Source of the DNA: Streptomyces flavofungini
GTDB taxonomy: Bacteria; Actinomycetota; Actinomycetes; Streptomycetales; Streptomycetaceae
NCBI RefSeq assembly: GCF_030388665.1
Contig: NZ_CP128846.1
Location: 3,512,001-3,576,000, forward strand
Direction of reading: 5' to 3'
Length of the DNA: 64,000 nt
The translations under genes and the position numbers were made by a program. Below the pieces are notes generated by a model that was not told where the DNA came from, made no database searches, and saw only the letters and a list, made by a program, of their open reading frames with translations. Positions 49,791-57,280 of this stretch are shown in pieces (position 1 is the stretch's first letter; each line of letters begins with the position of its first letter).

Positions 49791-50913
49791 GCGGGGAGCG
49801 CCCCGTGCCGGAGATGTCGAGCCTGCGCACCTTGATGCTTGAGGTGTCGTGCTCCCAGGCTACGTAGAACCGTCCGGGCGCGTACTCGTCAGCCATGGCA
49901 TAGGTGTCCCAGCCCGCCCCCGTTCCGTCGGTGACCGGGGGCCCGTCGGCGAAGAGCCGTCCGGGCCCCCAGGACCCGCCGGGGCGTTTGACCTTGTAGT
50001 GGAGGATCTGCCGGTCTTTGGCGGTGTTGTAGATGGCCAGGTACCGGCCGCCGCTGTCCTTGGTGAAGTAGCCCTTGGTGTCATGGTTCGGCACGTTGGG
50101 GTCGAGAGCGAAGGGGGTCCAGGTCCTGCCGCTGTCGGTGCTCGTGGCCGTCGCTGCGTAGGCCTGACTCGACGGCGTGCGGGAACTGCGGGCCTTCATG
50201 ACCAGGGTCCGCGAGTCGTCCTGCTCGACGGCGATCTGCGGTTCGGCGCCCTGATAGCCACTTGGGTCCGGAACGAAGCCGCCGGCCGTCCAGTTCTTGA
50301 GGTTGGTGGAGCGCAGCAGTCCGTTCCGCCTGCCCGACGACCAGAATGGAATGACGTGCGTGCCGTCGGCCAGCCGGAGCGGGCGCCCGGCCATGATGAG
50401 GTTGCGGATGTCCGTCGGCATGCTGACGTGATAGTCCTGCCAAGTGTGCCCCTCGTCGGTGCTGCGCTTGACGACGACCGCGTCGATCGGCAGGCCGTTG
50501 CTGCTCGTGGCCGACGTCCTGCCGAGGTAGGCGAAGACTTCCCCGCCCGCCTGATAGAGGACGACGTAGTGCCAGGCGTACTGGCTGGTCTCCTGGGCCA
50601 GCACCTTGGGGCGGCTCCAACTCGCGCCGCCGTCAGTGGTGTACCCGTACCGGATGTATCCCTGGTCGACCTTGCCGGGAACGGTGCCCTCCCGCCAGGC
50701 CACGACGGCTCTGTCCGCGCCCGTGCTGACGATGTCGGGGGTACGGGTGCCGTCGCCCTCGGTCGCCGTGTTGGTGTGGACCGTCGACTCGCCGGAAAAC
50801 CGCTCGGCCGACGCGGAGCCGGGAGCGAGGAAACCACCCAGCAGGGCGGCGACGAGGGCCAGGATCAAGGCCGACGAGCGCCCGGAGCTGCGAGCGGCCC
50901 GCTCTCCCCTCAC
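49768..50913 (-). CDS. Secreted exo-alpha-sialidase-like protein (BNR repeats)
   Basis: A 381-residue secreted protein. The signal peptide (ALILALVAALLGGFLAPGSA) ends near ASA. The propeller has three Asp-boxes, TTDGGASW, STDEGHTW and STDSGRTW. Other sialidase features are GTRTPDIVSTGADRAVVAWR (place of the RIP arginine; here RTP), a glutamate with GAEPQIAVEQDDSRTLVMKA, and FYVAWEHDTSSIKVRRLDI near the end. Sialidases release terminal sialic or Kdn residues. The gene directly follows, tail to tail, a polysialyltransferase gene. It starts with GTG in the stop codon of an upstream lectin frame (GTGA), so it was built for coupling to that lectin. Confidence 0.85.
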   Translation of the reverse strand: MRGERAARSSGRSSALILALVAALLGGFLAPGSASAERFSGESTVHTNTATEGDGTRTPDIVSTGADRAVVAWREGTVPGKVDQGYIRYGYTTDGGASWSRPKVLAQETSQYAWHYVVLYQAGGEVFAYLGRTSATSSNGLPIDAVVVKRSTDEGHTWQDYHVSMPTDIRNLIMAGRPLRLADGTHVIPFWSSGRRNGLLRSTNLKNWTAGGFVPDPSGYQGAEPQIAVEQDDSRTLVMKARSSRTPSSQAYAATATSTDSGRTWTPFALDPNVPNHDTKGYFTKDSGGRYLAIYNTAKDRQILHYKVKRPGGSWGPGRLFADGPPVTDGTGAGWDTYAMADEYAPGRFYVAWEHDTSSIKVRRLDISGTGRSPLSPAPPA

Positions 50914-51410
50914 CAGAGCCACTGCTGATCCGTGTTCCGCGAGCAGGTCCACTGGATGGCCTCGGTGCCGTTCGCCGTGGTGCCTGCGGGGATGGCCAGA
51001 CACCGGGCGCTGTTCAGGTTCTTCAGCCGGTCGAGGCCGTCCCGTACCCAGACCTGCTCGTCGCCACCGCCGCATGTCCATTAGATGGCCGTGGCACCGT
51101 TGGCGGTGCTGCCGCTGCCGATGGCGAGGCACTTGCCGCTCGCGAGGTTGCGTACGCGGTGGCCGCGCGACACGGGTTCGAGCGACCAGTACTGGCTTCC
51201 GCTCGTGGTACAGGGCCACTGGATCAACGCGACACCGTTGCTCGTACTGGAGCGAGGGACAGCCAGACACTTCCCGGTCTTCTGGTTGTAGAGCCTGGCG
51301 TGGACGGGATCCCTGGCAGCCGTCGGTGCCGCGTCGGCAGGGGAGGAACCCGTGAGTACGGCCGCGCCCGCGAGGGTCACGGCCGCCATCACGGCACTGC
51401 GTCTGTGCAT
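50910..51410 (-). pseudogene. Ricin B-type lectin gene interrupted by an in-frame TAA
   Basis: The frame encodes a signal peptide (MHRRSAVMAAVTLAGAAVLT) and a beta-trefoil lectin with QxW motifs. CLAVPRSSTSNGVALIQWPC and KCLAIGSGSTANGATAI are read, then a TAA at 51081-51083 replaces the Gln of the second QW. After it the same frame continues with WTCGGGDEQVWVRDGL and CLAIPAGTTANGTEAIQWTC up to a TGA at 50910-50912. That TGA overlaps the sialidase GTG. So one base change (CAA to TAA) splits an otherwise intact 165-residue protein. The first 109 residues may still be made. AAGGA precedes ATG 51410. Sequencing error or recent mutation are both possible. Confidence 0.8.
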
Positions 51411-51503
51411 GCTGGCGTCCTTGGAAGTCGGCATTTGGCGGCCGTCCAGCCCCGAAACGCCAGGGCAAACGGCCTTGTTGGCCCTTGACGCTTGGCCCTT
51501 GTG

Positions 51504-51541
51504 CCCGCCGGGGCGACCCCGTGATGGGGCGACCCGGCGGG
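51504..51541 (-). terminator. Hairpin between the two lectin genes
   Basis: CCCGCCGGGGCGACCCC faces GGGGCGACCCGGCGGG around a short loop, a long stem with one bulge. It lies between the two lectin genes on the minus strand and should stop transcription from the intact lectin gene, so the broken lectin and sialidase form a separate unit. Confidence 0.8.
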
Positions 51542-51582
51542 CGGCAGCTGTGTGCGACCGGATCGGCCGCACGGTCTGCGCG

Positions 51583-52095
51583 CTACCAGAGCCACCTCTG
51601 GTCGAGGCTCGTCGCGCACGTCCACTGAATGGCCTTGGTCCCGTTGGCCGCACTGGCGTTGGGGATCGCCAGGCACCTGTCACTGGCCAGGTTCCGCAGC
51701 CGGTTCCTGCTGTCGTGGATCCATATCTGCGAGCTGCCGCCGTTGCAGGTCCACTGGATGGCCTGGGTGCCGTTGACCGAGGTGCCTCCGGGGATGGCGA
51801 GGCACTTGCTGCTGTTGCGGTTCCGTACGAGGTAGCGGTCGCCGTTGCCGCCCGCGACGTGTTCCAGTTGCCATCTCTGCTCAGCGTCGGCCTCACCCTT
51901 GCACTCCCACTGGACCAGGCCGACCCCATTGGCCTCGCTGGCGTGGGGGACGGCGAGGCACTTGCCGGTGCCTTGGTTGAGCAGAGTCAGGTAGGCATTC
52001 GCCTGCGCGTGGGCCGGGGTGGAGAAGGCCAGAGCGCAGGCGGCCGTCGCGGCGACGGCGGAAAGCCGCTTGAGTGTCTTCACGGTTCTGGACAT
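51583..52095 (-). CDS. Secreted ricin B-type lectin-domain protein
   Basis: A 170-residue secreted protein consisting of a signal peptide (LSAVAATAACALAFSTPAHA) and one beta-trefoil carbohydrate-binding domain. Three repeats each end in a QxW-type motif: NGVGLVQWEC, NGTQAIQWTC and NGTKAIQWTC, each preceded by a CLAIP/CLAVP element. Such domains bind galactose- or xylose-containing glycans and usually sit on enzymes; here it stands alone. ATG 52095 is preferred; an ATG 12 codons upstream has no better ribosome site. It is the intact version of the broken lectin next to the sialidase, so both may bind the same surface polymer. Confidence 0.88.
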   Translation of the reverse strand: MSRTVKTLKRLSAVAATAACALAFSTPAHAQANAYLTLLNQGTGKCLAVPHASEANGVGLVQWECKGEADAEQRWQLEHVAGGNGDRYLVRNRNSSKCLAIPGGTSVNGTQAIQWTCNGGSSQIWIHDSRNRLRNLASDRCLAIPNASAANGTKAIQWTCATSLDQRWLW

Positions 52096-52248
52096 GACGA
52101 GGCGAGCCCCTTTCGGGTGCGTCGTGTTCATGGATTCCGGGCTGACGGCCCGGCGGCGACCTGATGTTTACAGGGCCCGGCGGCCCACTCAATGGCCGAA
52201 CCTTCGGGATGAGGCCTCCCGGCCATTCTCTCCGTGAACCTCCAGTGA

Positions 52249-52506
52249 ATGACGCCCCTCACCTCAATGAACTCGCACTGTATGACCGTCCAGCCGCGCG
52301 CCGCCTTCTATGAAATGGCAGATGGGTTCATTCGGATCTCGGAACTGAACGGTCCGATTTTCGCGATCCACGCGAGTGAATTTGGCCGCCCGGAGGTGCT
52401 TGACACGAACGCCCGGTCATGCGGGCGCGAACGCGCGAACAGTTCCTCCCCCGCACACACTTCTCCCCGCGAACGCTCCGGCGGCCATGCGGCAAGTACG
52501 AGATGA
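52249..52506 (+). CDS. Doubtful small ORF, possibly a decayed gene
   Basis: An 85-codon frame in the 445-bp gap between the lectin and sigma genes. Its first 50 codons are less GC-biased at third positions than true genes here (GAT GGG TTC ATT, AGT GAA TTT), giving ADGFIRISELNGPIFAIHAS. The second half looks like random GC-rich sequence. No ribosome site or family is recognised. It may be a remnant of an acquired gene; the gap otherwise only holds promoters. Confidence 0.2.
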   Translation: MTPLTSMNSHCMTVQPRAAFYEMADGFIRISELNGPIFAIHASEFGRPEVLDTNARSCGRERANSSSPAHTSPRERSGGHAASTR

Positions 52507-52540
52507 GACCGCCGACCGGCGGTCCTGAGACGGAGGCCCC

Positions 52541-53095
52541 GTGAGCAAGGACCCGGACGACCTGGAACGGCCGATCCGCACGGCGCGGGATCCGGTCGCC
52601 TTCGCGCCGCTGGTGGAGCGCCACTCGACCGACCTGCACGGCTACTTCGCCCGCCGGGCGCCCCAGGCGGCCGACGACCTCCTCGCCGAGCTGTGGCTGC
52701 GGGCGTACGAGGCGCGCCGCGGCTTCGACCCCGCGCGCGGTTCCGTACGGGCGTGGCTGTTCGGCGTGGCCCGGAACGTGCTGTCCGCCCACTGGCGGCG
52801 GCTCGCGGCACACCGGCCCGGCATCCCCCGGCACATCGGCGCTGACGACCCGTGGGAGGCGGTGGACGACCGGCTCGTGGCGGCGGCACTGGCGCCCCGG
52901 CTGCGGGGGATGCTGGCGGGACTGCCGCCTGGCGAACGGGAGTTACTGCTCCTCGTCGCCTGGGAGCAGTTGACGCCCACCGAGGCCGCAGCCGTGGTCG
53001 GCATACCCGCCGCGACGGCGCGCACCCGGCTGCACCGCGCCCGCACCCGCATGCGCGAGGGCGCCGCGCGCGACATGACTGGAGACCCGACATGA
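52541..53095 (+). CDS. ECF sigma factor with a TTA codon
   Basis: A 184-residue ECF sigma factor. Region 2: FAPLVERHSTDLHGYFARRA and DLLAELWLRAYEARRGFDPA plus VRAWLFGVARNVLSAHWRRL. Region 4: LPPGERELLLLVAWEQLTPT and VVGIPAATARTRLHRARTRM. GTG 52541 follows GGAGG. Codon 135 is TTA (52943-52945), so synthesis should need the bldA tRNA and occur late in development. The stop overlaps the next gene (ATGA), which encodes a membrane protein of the CU044_5270 type, its probable anti-sigma partner. Confidence 0.92.
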   Translation: MSKDPDDLERPIRTARDPVAFAPLVERHSTDLHGYFARRAPQAADDLLAELWLRAYEARRGFDPARGSVRAWLFGVARNVLSAHWRRLAAHRPGIPRHIGADDPWEAVDDRLVAAALAPRLRGMLAGLPPGERELLLLVAWEQLTPTEAAAVVGIPAATARTRLHRARTRMREGAARDMTGDPT

Positions 53096-54078
53096 GCGAA
53101 CGCACCGAGCGTGACGAGATTCTCGACTTTCCCGGCGCCGATGAACTGGTCGCGGCCGGCGCCGTGGCACCGCCATCGGCACGTACGATCGCCGCCGCGC
53201 GCGCGAGGCTGAGGCCCTTGGCGGAACGGGAGGACAGGTTACTGGCCGCCCCAGCGGCCGTTCTGTCGGACGAACCGCTGGTCGTCCTCGGACGCGGGGC
53301 GCCGTCACGAGCCGTGCGGCCCACCCGCCGTCGGGTGCTGGTGGCCGGTGCGGCGGTGGCGGTGCTCGCAGCGGGCGCGGTTGCCTGTCCCGCGGTGGAC
53401 GTGGGGAGCGAGTCCACATCCGCGGCCTCGACGGCCACGCGGTTCCTGAATGACATGGCGGAGGTATCGGCCAAGGCACCGGCATCCCGCGGAAAGTACT
53501 GGATGTTCCATTACGAAGCGAAGGACGGCCCTCCCGGCAGGGCCCCGGTGTTGCTGACCGTGTACAGCGACCGGTCGGGCAACGCCTGGCTCCGGAAGGC
53601 GAAGGGCAAGCTGACCCCGACGGGCCACAACTGGCTTGTGGGCGAACGGTCGCTGTCCTGGAAGGAGTTCGACCGGCTCCCCACCGAACCGGAAGAACTG
53701 AAGACCCACTTTCCCAAGAACGCCGCGGATCGGTACTTCCAGATCATGTCGCTGCTGGCGGACTCTCCCGCAAGCCCTGAGCTGCGCTCCGCTATGTTCC
53801 GGATCGCCGCAGAGACCCCGGGGGTGACCATGACGCCGAACGTCAAGGACAGCCGGGGTCGTCCGGGCACAGTGATCAACCTCCGCCGCAAGGTGGAGGT
53901 TCCGAAGGAGAAGCTCAAACTCAAGCCCTCTGGGGCTTCCCACACCTACGTGGACGGCCCCTACTACTTCATCACCCCGAAGACCAGTCGCGTCCTGGAG
54001 AACGCCAGCGATCTCGGGGCCAATCCCCGGGTCCGCACCACCTATCTGAAGGTCGGCTGGACCAACCACGTCCGCTGA
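53092..54078 (+). CDS. CU044_5270-type membrane protein, putative anti-sigma factor
   Basis: A 328-residue protein coupled to the sigma factor. The N-terminal 75 residues are cytoplasmic (RTERDEILDFPGADELVAAG), then one membrane helix (VLVAGAAVAVLAAGAVACPA, about 82-102), then an extracytoplasmic domain with KYWMFHYEAKDGPPG, WLVGERSLSWKEFDRLPTEP and PYYFITPKTSRVLENASD. This layout is typical of CU044_5270-family proteins encoded next to ECF sigma factors, thought to hold the sigma factor and sense an outer signal. Codon 50 is TTA (53239-53241), so both partners depend on bldA. The sensing domain function is unknown. Confidence 0.85.
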   Translation: MSERTERDEILDFPGADELVAAGAVAPPSARTIAAARARLRPLAEREDRLLAAPAAVLSDEPLVVLGRGAPSRAVRPTRRRVLVAGAAVAVLAAGAVACPAVDVGSESTSAASTATRFLNDMAEVSAKAPASRGKYWMFHYEAKDGPPGRAPVLLTVYSDRSGNAWLRKAKGKLTPTGHNWLVGERSLSWKEFDRLPTEPEELKTHFPKNAADRYFQIMSLLADSPASPELRSAMFRIAAETPGVTMTPNVKDSRGRPGTVINLRRKVEVPKEKLKLKPSGASHTYVDGPYYFITPKTSRVLENASDLGANPRVRTTYLKVGWTNHVR

Positions 54079-54198
54079 TCGACAAAGGCCACCCAAGCCT
54101 CCGCCGAAACGACTATGACCGCGCCTCCCGGGCGCTTGCTGTCCCGCACGGGCAGCACGCCCGGAAGGCCGTCAGCGACCTCGACACAATCGCCGCCC

Positions 54199-54441
54199 CT
54201 ACTTCCGCGCCCGATCCGGAATCGCCTCCCGCTGCACGTGCTCCCACGGCTCGCTCAGATCGCCGTCGGCGCCCAGCAGTCGGTCCAAGGCGTCCGAGAC
54301 GTCCCTGGGTGGCGTCTCCTTGCCCAGTTCGTACTGGGCCATGCGGCTGTGACCAATGGGCACCCGGTCGCCCAGTTGACGTTGGGTCCACCCGGACCGG
54401 TGGCGGAGTTTGCGCAACTTCGTGCCGTAGAGCGCTGCCAA
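54199..54441 (-). pseudogene. Truncated XRE-family regulator
   Basis: An 80-codon remnant of the XRE-DUF5753-type regulators common in Streptomyces. It keeps LAALYGTKLRKLRHRSGWTQ and QLGDRVPIGHSRMAQYELGK, the helix-turn-helix, and ETPPRDVSDALDRLLGADGD, then ends after WEHVQREAIPDRARK. Intact members continue for about 200 residues. The upstream frame carries PAQKELDPTTS, the usual lead-in, but no ATG, GTG or TTG before TTG 54441. Both ends are thus damaged. Its usual partner, an ATPase-type protein, is still present divergently at 54595. Confidence 0.7.
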
Positions 54442-54594
54442 GGACGTCGTCGGGTCAAGTTCCTTCTGTGCGGGAGTCGTTGCCCTCGCTTTCCGCGCCG
54501 ATCCACGAAAGCCGTAACTCTTGGTGAGGGTAGCCCCACGTTGGGACGCTCGTCAGGTAGACGCCGATACACGGGGTGACGAGGGAACTTCAAG

Positions 54595-55008
54595 GTGACG
54601 ACCGACGACGAGGAAGTGATTCTGCGCCGGCCACGGCATCCACGCTCCGCGAGCAGAGCGTGGCAGGCGCTGCGGAAGAGCCTGGCCGGCTGGGGCGCGT
54701 CGGGCATCGAGGACGCGGCGCCCGTCGTGCTCTCCGAGCTACTGACCAACGACCTGCGTCACGCCCACGGCACGCGTGGCCGGGACGTCGAGACCCGCTT
54801 CGCCCGCCTCGGAAGCGGTGCCGCGCAGATCGGAGTACACGATGCCGCAAGCGAGTTGCCGGTCATGCGGCCGTACGACCCTTGCGCGGAGAGCGGCCGA
54901 GGGCTGCCGCTGGTCGCCGCCCTCGCCGAGGAGTGGGGCACGACCGCGCGGAACGGCCCCGGCAAGCGGGGCTGGGCCGAGCTACGCACGCCCTCGCCAC
55001 CCCCGTGA
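54595..55008 (+). CDS. ATP-binding regulator, HATPase_c_2 (anti-sigma-like)
   Basis: A 137-residue GHKL-fold ATP-binding protein like those encoded next to XRE/DUF397 genes in Streptomyces (the abaA/whiJ-like clusters). The N-box region reads VVLSELLTNDLRHAHGTRG, and the ATP-lid region ESGRGLPLVAALAEEWGTT with GKRGWAEL at the end. Such proteins resemble anti-sigma kinases such as RsbW. GTG 54595 follows a weak GAGGGAA. The XRE neighbour is truncated, so the module may no longer work in its usual way. It ends nine bases before the convergent TetR gene. Confidence 0.85.
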   Translation: MTTDDEEVILRRPRHPRSASRAWQALRKSLAGWGASGIEDAAPVVLSELLTNDLRHAHGTRGRDVETRFARLGSGAAQIGVHDAASELPVMRPYDPCAESGRGLPLVAALAEEWGTTARNGPGKRGWAELRTPSPPP

Positions 55009-55017
55009 GCCAGCGAC

Positions 55018-55695
55018 TCACCCGTTCCGCAGCGTCACCCCGACCCCGGCCACCACCGCCGCGAGCCCCGCCTCGAAGCCCTCCTCGTACCGCCGGAACA
55101 TCTCCTCGCCGGCGGCCGCCGCCAGCGGATAGTCCTTCAGGCGCTCGGCGCGCGCGACCAGGTCGTACCCCTCGCTGCCCTGGCCGCCCTCGCCGCCCGT
55201 GCCGCCCGCTCCCTCCGCGCCCGGGCGCGGCCCCGTGGCCTGCTCCTCGATGACGTAACCGATGGTGTAGCTCGTCAGGGTCAGCAGGGCGCGGGCCGCC
55301 GCGGCCGGGGTGAAGCCCGCCTCCGTGAGGCGGCGCAGCTGGGCCTCCACGGGGGCCGCGTACGAGGTGTCCGTGAAGTACGTGCCGCTGTAGACCTTCG
55401 CGCCGTCGCGGTAGCGCAGCAGCATGCGGCGCAAGGCGCGCATCGCCGTCGTGACAGTGGTCCGCCAGTCGGCGTCCGGCGTGCCCGCGAGGTCGGCCGC
55501 GGCGCCGCGCACCATCTCCGTCGCCATCTCGTCGAGCAGCGCCTGCTTGTCCTTGAAGTGCCAGTACAGGGCCGGGGCCTTGACGTCCAGTTCCTTGGCG
55601 ATGGCGCGCAGGGTCAGGCCGTCGAGGCCGGTCTCGTTCAGGAGGCCGAGCGCGACGCGCGCCACCCGCCGCCGGTCCAGTCGTGTCGTAGCCAC
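55018..55695 (-). CDS. TetR-family regulator (TetR_C_1 type)
   Basis: A 225-residue TetR regulator. The N-terminal helix-turn-helix has RVALGLLNETGLDGLTLRAI and AKELDVKAPALYWHFKDKQA. The C-terminal domain (WRTTVTTAMRALRRMLLRYR, FTDTSYAAPVEAQLRRLTEA) is of the tetracycline-repressor type. It is divergent from a flavin monooxygenase gene, and two copies of TTAAC-N3-GTTAA lie in the shared region, so it should repress both. The inducer is probably a small aromatic compound that the oxygenase handles; this is inferred. Confidence 0.92.
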   Translation of the reverse strand: MATTRLDRRRVARVALGLLNETGLDGLTLRAIAKELDVKAPALYWHFKDKQALLDEMATEMVRGAAADLAGTPDADWRTTVTTAMRALRRMLLRYRDGAKVYSGTYFTDTSYAAPVEAQLRRLTEAGFTPAAAARALLTLTSYTIGYVIEEQATGPRPGAEGAGGTGGEGGQGSEGYDLVARAERLKDYPLAAAAGEEMFRRYEEGFEAGLAAVVAGVGVTLRNG

Positions 55696-55704
55696 CTTGA
55701 CAAT

Positions 55705-55717
55705 TTAACACCGTTAA
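55705..55717. promoter_or_regulatory. TetR operator TTAACACCGTTAA
   Basis: A perfect inverted repeat TTAAC-N3-GTTAA, nine bases before the TetR start. A matching site follows at 55740. Confidence 0.8.
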
Positions 55718-55739
55718 GCGCACCCTCGGGGCATGGCAC

Positions 55740-55752
55740 TTAACAGCGTTAA
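55740..55752. promoter_or_regulatory. TetR operator TTAACAGCGTTAA
   Basis: The second perfect TTAAC-N3-GTTAA site, 35 bp from the first. It lies upstream of the preferred monooxygenase start (55799), supporting that start over ATG 55733, which would place the operator inside the gene. Confidence 0.8.
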
Positions 55753-55798
55753 GGCAACGGGTGGAAACCCTCAGGAATCACCTACAGCGGAGTCGCCG

Positions 55799-57280
55799 GT
55801 GACGCCGACGACCGAGGTCCTGGTCGTCGGCGCCGGCCCCACCGGCCTGACCCTCGCCTGCGACCTGGCGCGCCGGGGCGTGCGCGCTCTCGTGGTGGAG
55901 CGGGCGGCGGGCCTCTTCCCCGGTTCGCGCGGCAAGGGCGTGCAGCCGCGCACGCTGGAGGTCTTCGACGACCTCGGGGTGGCGGGGGCGATCCTGGCGG
56001 CGGGCGGGGCGCCGCCGGTCGGCATGGTGTGGCAGGGCGGCGAACAGCAGGGCGAGTACCGCATGTTCGACGAGCCGGAGCCGACGGACTCGGCGCCGTA
56101 CGCGGGTCCGGTGCTCGTGCCGCAGTGGCGCACGCAGGAGATCCTGTACGCCCGCCTGACCGAGCTCGGCGGATCGGTCGCCTTCGGCACGGAGGTCACC
56201 GGGATCACGCAGGACGCGGACGGGGTCACGGCGCGCCTGGCGGGCGGCGGCACGGTCCGCGCGGCGTACGTGGTCGCCGCCGACGGCGGCCGCTCCGCCG
56301 TGCGGCGCGCGCTCGGCATCGGCATGACCGGGGAGACCGTGGACCCGCAGCCCATGCTCGTCGCCGACATCCGCATCGCCGACGGCGCGCTCGACCGGAA
56401 CAACTGGCACGTGTTCCCGCCGCCCGGCACCCACCCGTCCGAAGGTGCCGCGAGCGGCGGCGACTTCGCGGCGATCTGCCCGTTGCCGGGGATCGCGGAC
56501 TTCCAGCTGGTCGCCCGGTTCACCGGCGGCGCCGAGCCCGACCTGTCCCCCGACGGCGTGCGCGAGGCGGTGGCCGCGCGCACGCATCTGGCCGCCGCCG
56601 ACGTCACCGAGGTCCGCTGGGCCTCCGACTTCCGGCCGCGCGCCGCCCTCGCGGACACCTTCCGCGCGGGCCGCGTCCTGCTCGCGGGCGACGCGGCGCA
56701 CGTGCACTCCCCCGCGGGCGGCCAGGGCCTGAACACCAGCGTGCAGGACGCCTACAACCTGGGCTGGAAGCTGGGCGCGGTGCTGCGGCACGGGGCGGAC
56801 GCGGGGCTGCTCGACACGTACGAGGAGGAGCGGCGGGCGGTCGCAGCACGGATGCTGGAGCTGTCCACGCGCATCCACCACGGCACCGACCGGCGCGGCG
56901 CGGCCACCCGCCAACTCGGCCTGGGCTACCGGGACTCGTCGCTCTCCCTCGACACCTCCCTCGACACGTCGACGGCCACCTCGGACACCGCACCACGGGC
57001 GGGTGACCGCGCCCCCGACGCCCCGCTCGGCGCCGGACGCCTCTTCGACGCCCTCCGCGGCCCGCACTTCACGCTGCTCGCGGTGGCCACGGACGCCGAA
57101 CTCCCGCCGCTGAACGGCGAGATGGCACGCGTACGGCGCACAGCCGACTGCGCCCCCTACGGACCCGGTCTTCACCTGATCCGCCCGGACGGATACATCG
57201 CCTGGACCGGACAGGACGAAGAAGGCCTCAGGAAGTATTTGACCTCAACCAAACTTGAGGTCCTAGGTTCAAGGGCATGA
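55799..57280 (+). CDS. FAD-dependent aromatic monooxygenase (FAD_binding_3)
   Basis: A 493-residue flavoprotein hydroxylase. The FAD motif VLVVGAGPTGLTLACDLARR is at the N-terminus, ADGGRSAVRRALGI in the middle holds the DG motif, and RVLLAGDAAHVHSPAGGQGL binds the ribityl/phosphate part. SRGKGVQPRTLEVFDDLGV is typical of aromatic hydroxylases used in degradation, resistance or polyketide tailoring. GTG 55799 has GGAG six bases upstream; ATG 55733 lacks a ribosome site and would cover an operator. The last 40 bp contain a MerR-type promoter, and the stop overlaps the MarR start. Confidence 0.92.
   Translation: MTPTTEVLVVGAGPTGLTLACDLARRGVRALVVERAAGLFPGSRGKGVQPRTLEVFDDLGVAGAILAAGGAPPVGMVWQGGEQQGEYRMFDEPEPTDSAPYAGPVLVPQWRTQEILYARLTELGGSVAFGTEVTGITQDADGVTARLAGGGTVRAAYVVAADGGRSAVRRALGIGMTGETVDPQPMLVADIRIADGALDRNNWHVFPPPGTHPSEGAASGGDFAAICPLPGIADFQLVARFTGGAEPDLSPDGVREAVAARTHLAAADVTEVRWASDFRPRAALADTFRAGRVLLAGDAAHVHSPAGGQGLNTSVQDAYNLGWKLGAVLRHGADAGLLDTYEEERRAVAARMLELSTRIHHGTDRRGAATRQLGLGYRDSSLSLDTSLDTSTATSDTAPRAGDRAPDAPLGAGRLFDALRGPHFTLLAVATDAELPPLNGEMARVRRTADCAPYGPGLHLIRPDGYIAWTGQDEEGLRKYLTSTKLEVLGSRA
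57239..57269 (+). promoter_or_regulatory. MerR-type promoter with 19-bp spacer inside the monooxygenase 3' end
   Basis: A -35 TTGACC (57239-57244) and a -10 TAGGTT (57264-57269) are separated by 19 bp. The spacer holds a perfect palindrome GACCTCAA-N6-TTGAGGTC (57241-57262). Long spacers with a central dyad are the mark of MerR-family (including SoxR-like) activators. The -10 ends seven bases before the MarR ATG. Confidence 0.75.

Noticed and set aside
50914..51468. N-terminal extension of the sialidase into the lectin region
   Set aside because: The extension is an out-of-frame reading of the lectin; GTG 50913 gives a clean signal peptide and overlaps the lectin-frame TGA.
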